Source of the DNA: Bacteroidales bacterium | GTDB taxonomy: Bacteria; Bacteroidota; Bacteroidia; Bacteroidales; Marinilabiliaceae | Assembly: GCA_024401335.1 (NCBI GenBank) | Contig: JAKSLH010000006.1 | Location: forward strand, 1 to 64,000 | Length of the DNA: 64,000 nucleotides | Reading direction: 5' to 3' | Program-made: the position numbers and the translations under genes | The notes under the pieces: model-generated | Database searches by the model: none | What the model saw: only the letters and a program-made list of their open reading frames with translations | Told to the model about the DNA's origin: nothing | Shown: positions 43,443 through 51,179 of the stretch, piece by piece | Numbering within the stretch: the stretch's first letter is position 1 | Layout of the letters: every line of letters starts with the position of its first letter

Positions 43443-44588
43443 ATGAGAAAACATATAATATCACTTTTCGCCATATCGTCGTTCCTGTGCGCTTGTGGAA
43501 CAGACCTTTTAAACAACTACCCAGAAGAGGTTATAGAGATAGATACTTCTGTACCTGAGGTGTCGTCTCTCAAATTAACTGCTATAGTCACAGATACGAC
43601 ATTAAACGTAACGATAGACAAAGATAGCTTTAAAGGAAAGGAGAATGCATTGCCTATTTCTCGTAGAGGCATCTGCTACTCCTTTACAGAAAGCAATCCA
43701 AGGCTTGACAACAGCGAGGTCGTTGAAGCGGAGACTGGCTACGGAAACATTAAGGGTCAATACTCTGTGCCGGACATAACGTACAAAAATTTGAAACCTG
43801 GCACGAAATTGTATATATGTTCATTTGCAGAGAATGCGCGTGGGATATCATATAGCGATGTACAGGAGGTAAGATGCTACGATGCTTTTTCACGTCTAAA
43901 GTTGGTCAACAGGTTAGGATCGGGCAATAGTAGTATAAGGGAAAACTATTCTACATCGGCACATCTCATCATGACAAACACCATAGTACTTCAGGTGCCA
44001 GGTGACATTGTAGTGGAGCAGGGAGTTTGCTACAGTGAAAAAGAGAATCCAACAATAGACGATGCTCATGCGGTATTGTATATGGCAGACGGCTATCCTA
44101 CGGAATCGGGCATAGCAATAATCAATGGGCTCAAGCCATCTACGACATATCACTTAAGAGCTTTCGCCAAGCATTCAGGCGACAATATAATTTACTCAGA
44201 CGACCTAGCAATCAAGACACGTGATGGCATTCCTTCGTTGAGTATAAAAGGTTTTGGAGGAGTGTTTAAAGGAATGATCAGAGAAGACGGAGGCAATATA
44301 TATTTGCAGCGTGGTGGCTTCTGCTATTCAAAAGATCACATGCCAACAATAGAAGATGCTTATACGACCCCAGTTGATTTTGAAAGCAGAGAGGTGTCGT
44401 GGTCGATGTACGACGTAGAAGACAAGCTAGAGAAGGGCACGAAGTATTTGGTACGTTTCTTCACCTTTGAAGATCCGTTGGAATATGACGAGAATGGCAG
44501 TGCCAAACCACTTCCTGCCGTCACATCTGAGTATTTAGCAACGAAGGAAATATACTATTCAGATCCAATGGCATTCGAGTATAATTAG
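43443..44588 (+). CDS. Lipoprotein with three FN3-like Bacteroidota repeats
   Basis: 381 residues. A lipobox FLCAC puts the acylated Cys at about 18. Three homologous modules are visible by their cores RGICYSFTESNPRLDN, QGVCYSEKENPTIDDA and GGFCYSKDHMPTIEDA, each followed by a LKPGTKLYICSFAENARG-type strand (TTYHLRAFAKHSG, TKYLVRFFTFEDP). These are fibronectin-III-like modules common in Bacteroidales surface lipoproteins. No catalytic motif. Last gene of the unit. Confidence 0.75.
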   Translation: MRKHIISLFAISSFLCACGTDLLNNYPEEVIEIDTSVPEVSSLKLTAIVTDTTLNVTIDKDSFKGKENALPISRRGICYSFTESNPRLDNSEVVEAETGYGNIKGQYSVPDITYKNLKPGTKLYICSFAENARGISYSDVQEVRCYDAFSRLKLVNRLGSGNSSIRENYSTSAHLIMTNTIVLQVPGDIVVEQGVCYSEKENPTIDDAHAVLYMADGYPTESGIAIINGLKPSTTYHLRAFAKHSGDNIIYSDDLAIKTRDGIPSLSIKGFGGVFKGMIREDGGNIYLQRGGFCYSKDHMPTIEDAYTTPVDFESREVSWSMYDVEDKLEKGTKYLVRFFTFEDPLEYDENGSAKPLPAVTSEYLATKEIYYSDPMAFEYN

Positions 44589-44698
44589 AACAGAGATGAA
44601 AGTAAGGTTACGGCTATTCTGCTTTAAAGGTTAAATACATAACAAACATTGTTTAAGAGGATTGTCGTAAGTGTTTTATAGAAAAAAAGAAAAGTCTA

Positions 44699-44729
44699 TT
44701 GTTTTTCTCGGAAAAATGTGCAATATTTG
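44699..44729 (+). promoter_or_regulatory. Promoter of the trp leader
   Basis: TTG at 44699-44701, 20-bp spacer, AATATTTG at 44722-44729 (7 of 8 to TAnnTTTG). The leader peptide start is only 19 bp further on, so the transcript begins very near it. The rest of 44589-44698 shows nothing of note apart from A/T-rich sequence. Confidence 0.55.
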
Positions 44730-44747
44730 CGATGTAAATAAGAGCAA

Positions 44748-44792
44748 ATGAAGATGAATACAAATATATGGTGGTGGCGCCCATCTCTGTAG
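44748..44792 (+). CDS. trpL: trp operon leader peptide (three Trp codons)
   Basis: A 14-codon frame reading MKMNTNIWWWRPSL (a second ATG two codons in gives MNTNIWWWRPSL). Three consecutive TGG codons lie at 44769-44777, followed by CGC-CCA-TCT-CTG and the stop TAG at 44790-44792. Such a run of the rarest codon in a tiny frame, directly before an antiterminator/terminator pair and trpE, is the signature of a ribosome-mediated attenuator: ribosomes stall at Trp codons when charged tRNA-Trp is scarce. Confidence 0.88.
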   Translation: MKMNTNIWWWRPSL

Positions 44793-44877
44793 ACCGGAGT
44801 GGAGCGATTGCCTATGTGTTATTCGAAGAGATATAGAGAACAAAGGCCTGCCGAACTCCGGTAGGCCTTTAGTTTTT
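44793..44877 (+). promoter_or_regulatory. trp attenuator: antiterminator and terminator
   Basis: Terminator: AAAGGCCTGCCG (44842-44853) with CGGTAGGCCTTT (44859-44870), 12 bp, then AGTTTTTATT. Antiterminator: ACCGGAGT (44793-44800), directly after the leader stop codon, pairs perfectly with ACTCCGGT (44855-44862); GCCT (44810-44813) can also pair with AGGC (44844-44847) and TGTT (44817-44820) with AACA (44839-44842). The two folds exclude each other. A third fold, CGC...CTC (44778-44787) with GAG...GCG (44798-44806), could sequester the antiterminator arm when the ribosome does not stall. Confidence 0.85.
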
Positions 44878-44907
44878 ATTAGTACAAAGAAGAATAAATA
44901 GTTAGAG

Positions 44908-46311
44908 ATGAAATATACTTACACGACTACAAGCAAGAACCTGTTGGCAGATTTGTATACGCCGGTGGGGTTGTATATGAGGCTTAGGGACTTGTATACG
45001 CAGAGTGCTCTTATGGAGAGCTCGGACTATCATGGAGGTGAGAATGCGCGATCATTCATATGCATTGAGCCTATAGCCTCGGTAGCCATTAATCATGGTT
45101 ATGCCACATGCACTTATCCGGATGGGAAGACAACCAAGAAGCCGATCACCAAGGAGTATCAGAGTGATGCGGCGATAAATGAGTTCTTAGGTTCATTTGA
45201 TATAAAGAACGAAGGAAGTGTGCAGCATCCAGGCCTGTTTGGCTACACAGCATTTAATGCAGTGAGATATTTTGAGAATATCAATGTAAAGGATGAGACA
45301 GCAGACAAGAATGATGCTCCAGATATGTTGTATGTGCTATTCAGAAGCGCTATAGTATTGAATCATTTTACCAACTCACTGACAATCGTGAGTCTTGTCG
45401 GAGAAGGAGAGTCGTCGAAGCTGGAGAGCATTGAGAAGCAGATGAACCGCAACGACATCAGAGCGTATGACTTCCACCCGGTAGGTGAGACAACAAGTAC
45501 GTTGACCGATGAGGAGCACAAGGCTAATATCAGAAAAGGCATAGCCCATTGTTTGAGAGGAGATGTGTTCCAGATAGTGTTGGCACGTAGATTTAAGCAG
45601 AAGTATGAGGGTGATGACTTCAAGCTCTATAGAGCATTGCGTAGCATCAACCCATCGCCATATCTCTTCTATTTTGATTTCGGTGGATTCAGGATCTTTG
45701 GTTCTTCGCCGGAGACCCACTGCAGAGTAACATCAGACAGGAAAGCATTCATTGACCCGATAGCGGGAACGACAAAGAGGACGGGAGATCCGGAGAAAGA
45801 TGCTCAGAATGCGTTGTATCTCAAGAACGACCCTAAAGAGAATGCAGAGCATGTGATGCTTGTGGATTTGGCAAGAAACGACTTGAGCAGAAACTGTCAT
45901 GACGTGCAGGTAGATTTCTACAAAGACATGCAGTATTATAGCCATGTGATACATCTGGTAAGCCGAGTAAGTGGTAAGTTGGATGAAGGAGCAGATCCTG
46001 TCAAGTCGTTTATTGACACATTCCCAGCAGGAACATTGTCGGGTGCGCCAAAAGTGAGAGCTATGCAGCTCATTAGCGAGATAGAGCCACACAGTCGTGG
46101 AGCGTATGGTGGATGCATAGGCAGTATCTGTTTTGATGGTTCGTTAAACCAAGCCATAACGATACGAACATTTGTAAGCAGAAACAACGAGTTGTGGTTC
46201 CAGGCAGGTGGTGGTATTGTAGCCAAGAGCAACGAGGAATATGAGTTGCAGGAGGTGAACAACAAGCTAGGTGCGCTTAGAAAAGCCATTTTCCTGGCAG
46301 AAGAGATGTAA
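44908..46311 (+). CDS. trpE: Anthranilate synthase component I
   Basis: Converts chorismate and ammonia to anthranilate with TrpG. The 467-residue protein has the tryptophan feedback site motif MESS in ALMESSDYHG near residue 36, and the chorismate-binding C-terminal half with FQIVLARRF, FGSSPETH, DPIAGTTKRTG, NAEHVMLVDLARNDL and SGAPKVRAM. The MESS motif, the Trp-codon attenuator and trpG next door favour TrpE over the paralog PabB. Thirty bases separate it from the terminator. Confidence 0.96.
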   Translation: MKYTYTTTSKNLLADLYTPVGLYMRLRDLYTQSALMESSDYHGGENARSFICIEPIASVAINHGYATCTYPDGKTTKKPITKEYQSDAAINEFLGSFDIKNEGSVQHPGLFGYTAFNAVRYFENINVKDETADKNDAPDMLYVLFRSAIVLNHFTNSLTIVSLVGEGESSKLESIEKQMNRNDIRAYDFHPVGETTSTLTDEEHKANIRKGIAHCLRGDVFQIVLARRFKQKYEGDDFKLYRALRSINPSPYLFYFDFGGFRIFGSSPETHCRVTSDRKAFIDPIAGTTKRTGDPEKDAQNALYLKNDPKENAEHVMLVDLARNDLSRNCHDVQVDFYKDMQYYSHVIHLVSRVSGKLDEGADPVKSFIDTFPAGTLSGAPKVRAMQLISEIEPHSRGAYGGCIGSICFDGSLNQAITIRTFVSRNNELWFQAGGGIVAKSNEEYELQEVNNKLGALRKAIFLAEEM

Positions 46312-46334
46312 TCAATCAGATTAAAAAGAAGGTT

Positions 46335-46898
46335 ATGAAAGTTGTTATAATAGATAATTACGATTCATTTACATATAACCTGTCGCATCTTTTGAAAGAG
46401 TTAGGAGCGGAGGTGACAGTATATAGAAACGACTGCTTTGAGATGGGGCAGTTGGAGGCTTTTGACAAGATTGTCTTGTCGCCAGGTCCTGGAATACCAT
46501 CGGAGGCAGGACTTTTGCTAAAGGTGATAGAGACATACGCAGGCAAGAAGCCAATGTTGGGAGTATGTCTTGGTCATCAGGCGATAGGAGAGTATTTTGG
46601 AGGCAAGTTGACAAACTTGTCGGATGTGTTCCATGGTGTTCAGACTCCAGCGACTATTGTTGGTGACGACTATATCTTTGAGGGTTTGCAGGACAAGGTA
46701 CAAGTAGGTCGTTATCATTCATGGGTAGTTGACAATGCAGGATTCCCAGATTGCCTAGAGATAACAGCAGTAAGTGACGAAGGTCAGGTGATGGCCTTGA
46801 AGCACAAGAAGTTAGATGTGCACGGCATACAGTTCCATCCAGAATCGGTACTTACTCCAGAGGGTAAGACGATAGTAGGTAACTGGTTGAGAAAATAA
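46335..46898 (+). CDS. trpG: Anthranilate synthase component II (glutamine amidotransferase)
   Basis: Supplies ammonia from glutamine to TrpE. The 187-residue class I amidotransferase has NYDSFTYNL at the N-terminus, LSPGPGIPSEAG, the nucleophile Cys in GVCLGHQAI (about residue 79) and the His-Glu pair in GIQFHPES (about 170). Many bacteria share one TrpG/PabA between the two pathways, so it may also serve PabB. The other trp genes (trpDCFBA) do not follow in this window. Confidence 0.95.
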   Translation: MKVVIIDNYDSFTYNLSHLLKELGAEVTVYRNDCFEMGQLEAFDKIVLSPGPGIPSEAGLLLKVIETYAGKKPMLGVCLGHQAIGEYFGGKLTNLSDVFHGVQTPATIVGDDYIFEGLQDKVQVGRYHSWVVDNAGFPDCLEITAVSDEGQVMALKHKKLDVHGIQFHPESVLTPEGKTIVGNWLRK

Positions 46899-46902
46899 TT
46901 AG

Positions 46903-46910
46903 TAACTTTG
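46903..46910 (+). promoter_or_regulatory. -7 box before the Dabb gene
   Basis: TAACTTTG, four bases after the trpG stop and 29 bp before the Dabb ATG. No -33 match at the usual distance. It suggests the genes from here on may not depend only on the trp attenuator. Confidence 0.45.
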
Positions 46911-46939
46911 TAGAGTTGAAAATCTAAAAATATAAAGAC

Positions 46940-47239
46940 ATGATAAAGCATATTGTACTTTTCAAGATGCGTGACGATATTGACGCAGAGCAGAAGATGA
47001 CCGAGTTGAAAGTCATCAAGGCAGGCCTTGAGGCATTGCTAGGTATCGTTCCAGGTTTGCGTTCTATGGAGGTAGGTATCAACTGCAATCCAGCAGAGAA
47101 GTTTGACTTGGCGCTCATTTCCACATTTGACAACATGGAAGACTTGAATGCATATGCGGTTCATCCTGACCATGTAGCAGTAGGCAAGCGCATCAGAGCC
47201 ATGCTTGATGTTAGAGCATGCAATGATTTTGAATTCTAA
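46940..47239 (+). CDS. Dabb (stress-responsive alpha/beta barrel) protein
   Basis: 99-residue dimeric alpha/beta barrel protein. MIKHIVLFKMRDD at the start, the PGLRSMEVG segment, ALISTFDNMEDLNAYAVHPDHVAV and the C-terminal RACNDFEF are the Dabb signature. Members bind or stabilise small molecules or act on aromatic compounds; no catalytic residue set is identifiable here. A likely translational neighbour of the small membrane protein that follows. Confidence 0.88.
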   Translation: MIKHIVLFKMRDDIDAEQKMTELKVIKAGLEALLGIVPGLRSMEVGINCNPAEKFDLALISTFDNMEDLNAYAVHPDHVAVGKRIRAMLDVRACNDFEF

Positions 47240-47252
47240 TAAATAAATCGTC

Positions 47253-47585
47253 ATGGCGGGTATATCGTTTTTCAAGGTGCCACAACACCGTGTCTTCAAC
47301 TACCAGCCGCTCTATTACGATCCGGAGAAGGAGCGTAGAGAGCAGCGTAAGAAGGAGCTTGGTTTAGCGGACGAGGAAGAGGTAGAAGGAGCGACCTATA
47401 CCACTGGTTCTCTGATAAGGAGTGGAGGGATGCGAATGCGTCATTCTCAGTTCACCCAGAAGATGGAGAGTCAGAAGAAGAAGTCTCAGCTTATACTGAT
47501 AGGCCTGATAATAGGTCTGAGTATTGTTGCGTATTATATGGTGCGGGACTACTGGGATGAGTTCTACAATGTGATATTCGGATAA
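47253..47585 (+). CDS. Conserved small membrane protein, unknown function
   Basis: 110 residues. The N-terminal part (about 1-80) is charged and basic/acidic, containing FNYQPLYYDPEKERREQRKK, and one transmembrane helix (LILIGLIIGLSIVAYYMV, about 80-98) lies near the C-terminus, so the protein is probably tail-anchored in the inner membrane with its N-terminus in the cytoplasm. The YQPxYYDPxKE pattern recurs in Bacteroidales proteins found just before mutL, as I recall it, without known function. mutL starts 20 bp later. Confidence 0.7.
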   Translation: MAGISFFKVPQHRVFNYQPLYYDPEKERREQRKKELGLADEEEVEGATYTTGSLIRSGGMRMRHSQFTQKMESQKKKSQLILIGLIIGLSIVAYYMVRDYWDEFYNVIFG

Positions 47586-47605
47586 AAAAAGAGACAGGAG
47601 CAATA

Positions 47606-49510
47606 ATGGCAAATATCATACATCTTCTACCTGATGCGGTGGCCAACCAGATAGCAGCTGGTGAGGTCATCCAGCGTCCGGCATCTGTCATTAAAGAGTT
47701 GGTAGAGAACTCAATAGATGCTGGTGCTACAGATGTGAAGGTGGTTGTGAAAGATGCCGGTAGAACCTTGATACAGGTCATAGATAATGGCTGTGGCATG
47801 ACAGAGACAGATGCCAGACTGGCATTTGAGAGACATGCGACATCGAAGATAAGTGACGTTACTGACCTGTATAGTCTTCATACTATGGGTTTCCGAGGCG
47901 AGGCGTTGGCTTCGATAGCGGCGGTAGCACAGGTAGAGCTATTGACACGCAGAGCTGAGGATGAGCTAGGAGTGAAGATAGAGATTGCCGGTTCGAAAGT
48001 AATCAGCCAAGAGCCGACAGTCACCCCGGTAGGCAGTCAGTTTTGTGTAAAGAACCTGTTTTTCAATATACCAGCGCGCAGAGCGTTTCTGAAGTCGGAC
48101 AATGCCGAGATGCGACATGTGACTCAGGAGTTTCTGAGAGTAGCGCTAGCTCATCCGGATGTAGCCTTGTCGCTCACAAGCAACGGAACGCCGTTGTACA
48201 CCTTGATGCAAGGCAACATGAAGCAGAGAGTCTCTGCGGTAGTAGGCAGAGCCCTGTCGCAGGAGTTGTTGCCAATAGAGGTAGAGACAGACATGGTTAC
48301 GATAAGAGGTTTTGTAGGTACGCCAGAGACAGCACGCAAGACATCGAACGACCAGTTTTTCTTTGCCAATGACAGATATATGCGTAATCCATATTTCCAC
48401 AAGGCGGTTATGGATGCGTACAAGAACATTATAGCAGCCGATCAGAATCCAGCCTATTTCATCTACATGAATGTAGATCCGAGAAGTCTTGATGTGAATG
48501 TGCATCCTCAGAAGACAGAGATCAAGTTTGAAGATGACACGGCAATATGGCAGATCTTGAATGCGTCGGTCAGAGAGTGCCTAGGCAAATATAATATCAT
48601 GCCGTCGCTAGATTTTGACACGGCGGATCCGATAGATATCCCTACATATCAACCCAATAAGAGCATAGATATACGTGAGATACCGCCAATGATGCCAGAA
48701 AGCGGTATTCCATACAATCCATTTGAGCACGAGAACAATAGCAGAGTATCATCTGGCGGTTCGTCGTTGTGGAGTGGTGGTGGAAGTCACAAGCAGAGTG
48801 TCGAGGGATGGGAGACCTTGTATTCCCGCATGTCGGCAGCACCTCAGCAATCGGTGCCAATGGGGCAGGCTGTATATTCAAGCAGAATGACACCACAGTC
48901 AGCTGATCAGCAGTTGTTTGTTCCCGGTGAGGAAGGCATAGGCATTTCGGCTGACAGATTTGTGCAGTATAAAGGCAAGTATATTGTGGTAGTCGTCAAG
49001 GCTGGAATCATGTTTATAGATCAGCATAGGGCTCATGAAAGAATACAATATGAGGCTATAAGCAAGCATATTGCGAAAGAGAATAACCTTTCTCAGCAGT
49101 TGATATTCCCAGAGATAATGGCATTGAGCGGTGAAGACGCATGCATAGTGGAAGAGATGACAGAAGAGTTGAAGAGAGCAGGCATGGATGTGGAATATGA
49201 TGCGGAGAAAGGTAAGTTGAATATTAAAGCCATACCATCGCAGATAGAGGCGGCGGAAGTGGCGGGATTCATAGAAGCATTGATATATGACGTGACAAAT
49301 GGAGAGGTTGACATACATGGGAATCTGATGGATCATATATGCAGGACCTTAGCGTCAAAGAGTGCAGTCTCCTATGGAAAGACACTTACTCCAGAAGAGA
49401 TGGCCTCGTTGTATGAAAGACTGTTTGCCTGCAAGTCACCATCGTTGACTCCAGGAGGCAAGGTAGTGTTCTCAATCGTTGAGAATGAAGAGATAGAGTG
49501 TAGATTTTAA
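47606..49510 (+). CDS. mutL: DNA mismatch repair protein MutL
   Basis: 634 residues. The GHKL ATPase domain (about 1-330) has IAAGEVIQRPASVIKELVENSIDAG, split over two motifs, GCGMTETDA, FERHATSKI and GFRGEALASI. A linker (about 340-430) is rich in Pro, Ser and Gly. The C-terminal dimerisation domain has DQHRAHERIQYE (about residue 472), which fits the metal-binding endonuclease motif DQHx(A)2Ex4E, so this is probably a nicking MutL as in organisms without MutH. Complete. Confidence 0.96.
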   Translation: MANIIHLLPDAVANQIAAGEVIQRPASVIKELVENSIDAGATDVKVVVKDAGRTLIQVIDNGCGMTETDARLAFERHATSKISDVTDLYSLHTMGFRGEALASIAAVAQVELLTRRAEDELGVKIEIAGSKVISQEPTVTPVGSQFCVKNLFFNIPARRAFLKSDNAEMRHVTQEFLRVALAHPDVALSLTSNGTPLYTLMQGNMKQRVSAVVGRALSQELLPIEVETDMVTIRGFVGTPETARKTSNDQFFFANDRYMRNPYFHKAVMDAYKNIIAADQNPAYFIYMNVDPRSLDVNVHPQKTEIKFEDDTAIWQILNASVRECLGKYNIMPSLDFDTADPIDIPTYQPNKSIDIREIPPMMPESGIPYNPFEHENNSRVSSGGSSLWSGGGSHKQSVEGWETLYSRMSAAPQQSVPMGQAVYSSRMTPQSADQQLFVPGEEGIGISADRFVQYKGKYIVVVVKAGIMFIDQHRAHERIQYEAISKHIAKENNLSQQLIFPEIMALSGEDACIVEEMTEELKRAGMDVEYDAEKGKLNIKAIPSQIEAAEVAGFIEALIYDVTNGEVDIHGNLMDHICRTLASKSAVSYGKTLTPEEMASLYERLFACKSPSLTPGGKVVFSIVENEEIECRF

Positions 49511-49524
49511 TAGATAGACAATAT

Positions 49525-50322
49525 ATGTTCGGACAGATGCAGATGACCCCGGCGGTAAAGAACCTGCTGATAATAAATGTGCTTGTGTTTGCTGCGACTT
49601 ATGTTTTGGGTTCGCGCTTAGGTATAGACCTGTATGCATGGTTGGGTTTGCATTACTGTGCAGCAGATAATTTCCATTCATGGCAGTTCATTACGTATAT
49701 GTTCATGCATGATGGAATAACCCATATATTCTTCAATATGTTCTCCGTGTATATGTTTGGCCGCATGATAGAGATGGCCTGGGGAACAAAGCGATTTCTG
49801 GTGTTTTATTTCGTGACAGGTATCGGTGCAGCAATAGTTCAGGAGCTGACCTACTATTATCAGGCAACAAGCATAATAAGTGATATAGACGCCTATTTGA
49901 GTGCCCCCAATGATGAAAGCTTCTATGCATATATAGCACAGTATGTCAATCCGGAGTTCCAGCGATACTATGAAAACATGTCGGCTGCAGGTGACATGGA
50001 TGCGGTAAACAGGATGATGAGGACGGCTGTTGTTCAGTTGCAGGAAGAGTATATGAGTCATTTCAATACAGTAGGAGCATCGGGTGCCTGCTTCGGAATC
50101 TTGTTAGCATTTGGCATGATGTTTCCTAATGTCACAATCATGTTGCTCATACCACCTATACCAATCAAGGCTAAATACTTTGTATTGATATACGGCCTGA
50201 TAGAGTTGTTTGAGGGCGTTCATAACTTCAGCTTTGACAATGTAGCACACTGGGCGCACCTAGGCGGTATGTTGTTTGGTTTCTTCCTTATCAGGAAATG
50301 GCAGAGGGAGGGTCAGATCTGA
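49525..50322 (+). CDS. Rhomboid intramembrane serine protease (first copy)
   Basis: 265 residues with six or more hydrophobic segments. The catalytic Ser is S186 in GASGACFG and the His is H245 in AHLGG; HxxFNMFSVYMFG (about residue 72) is the conserved loop-1 region. A roughly 70-residue insertion between helices (about 113-180), rich in Tyr, Asp and Glu, is longer than in minimal rhomboids. Substrates unknown. Its stop overlaps the start of the second copy by one base. Confidence 0.92.
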   Translation: MFGQMQMTPAVKNLLIINVLVFAATYVLGSRLGIDLYAWLGLHYCAADNFHSWQFITYMFMHDGITHIFFNMFSVYMFGRMIEMAWGTKRFLVFYFVTGIGAAIVQELTYYYQATSIISDIDAYLSAPNDESFYAYIAQYVNPEFQRYYENMSAAGDMDAVNRMMRTAVVQLQEEYMSHFNTVGASGACFGILLAFGMMFPNVTIMLLIPPIPIKAKYFVLIYGLIELFEGVHNFSFDNVAHWAHLGGMLFGFFLIRKWQREGQI

Positions 50323-51179
50323 TGGCATCTATATGGCGAGAAATAAAATGGTCGTTTATTGACGGCAACCTGGTGACAAAGTTGATATACGTAAACCTTG
50401 TTGTCTTTCTGCTCGTTGTGCTTGGTGATGCGTTGGCAAGCATGAATATGCCGCGCCTTGTCAGTTACCTATGGATGCCAACAGAGGCCGGCAATGCGAT
50501 AAGGAAGCCATGGACGCTGTTCACGTATATGTTTACCCATAGAGACATAGTACATATATTCTTCAATATGCTCAACCTGTATTGGTTTGGTCATATTATG
50601 GTAGATTTCATGGGAGAGAGATGCTTTTTGCGATCCTATATCATAGGAGGGTTAGCAGGAGCCGTAGCCTGTCTGATATGGTCGGCAGTCAATCCTATCT
50701 ATGGCAATATGCTAGGAGCGTCAGCCTCGGTGTTGGCGATAATGACAGCCGTTGCCACGACATTCCCCAATTACCGCATAGATGTAGTATTTGTCGGTCA
50801 AGTCAGGTTGAAATACTTTGCATTGTTTTTTGTTGTGCTCTATATGCTATTAGTGCTAGGTGGTAGCAGTAATATAGGTGGCAATGTAGCGCATATAGGA
50901 GGTATTGTGGCAGGATTCTTGTTGGCAAGATATTGGCAGAGGACAGGGACTCCGCAGCGTAGTTATGACTGGTCGGTGATCAAGGGGATGTTTGGAAAGA
51001 AAGAGCGTAGTAACATGCGAGTTGTTTATAATCGTCCGTTGACCGATTATGAGTTCAATGAGCAGAAAGCCAAGCGTAGCAGGGAGGTGGACCGCATACT
51101 TGACAAGATAAAAGAGTCGGGTTATGAGAGTCTGACAAGCAGTGAGAAACAGACATTGTTTGAAGAGAGCAAGAGATGA
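50322..51179 (+). CDS. Rhomboid intramembrane serine protease (second copy) with C-terminal tail
   Basis: 285 residues from the ATG at 50322 (TGATG overlap with the first copy); an upstream in-frame start at 50298 is less likely. The Ser is S134 in GASASVLA, where the usual GASGA is changed to GASAS, and the His is H191 in AHIGG, so it may be active. HIFFNMLNLYWFG is the loop-1 block. A C-terminal soluble tail ends in DRILDKIKESGYESLTSSEK, a DUF6576-like region typical of Bacteroidota rhomboids. The stop overlaps the next gene by four bases. Confidence 0.88.
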   Translation: MASIWREIKWSFIDGNLVTKLIYVNLVVFLLVVLGDALASMNMPRLVSYLWMPTEAGNAIRKPWTLFTYMFTHRDIVHIFFNMLNLYWFGHIMVDFMGERCFLRSYIIGGLAGAVACLIWSAVNPIYGNMLGASASVLAIMTAVATTFPNYRIDVVFVGQVRLKYFALFFVVLYMLLVLGGSSNIGGNVAHIGGIVAGFLLARYWQRTGTPQRSYDWSVIKGMFGKKERSNMRVVYNRPLTDYEFNEQKAKRSREVDRILDKIKESGYESLTSSEKQTLFEESKR

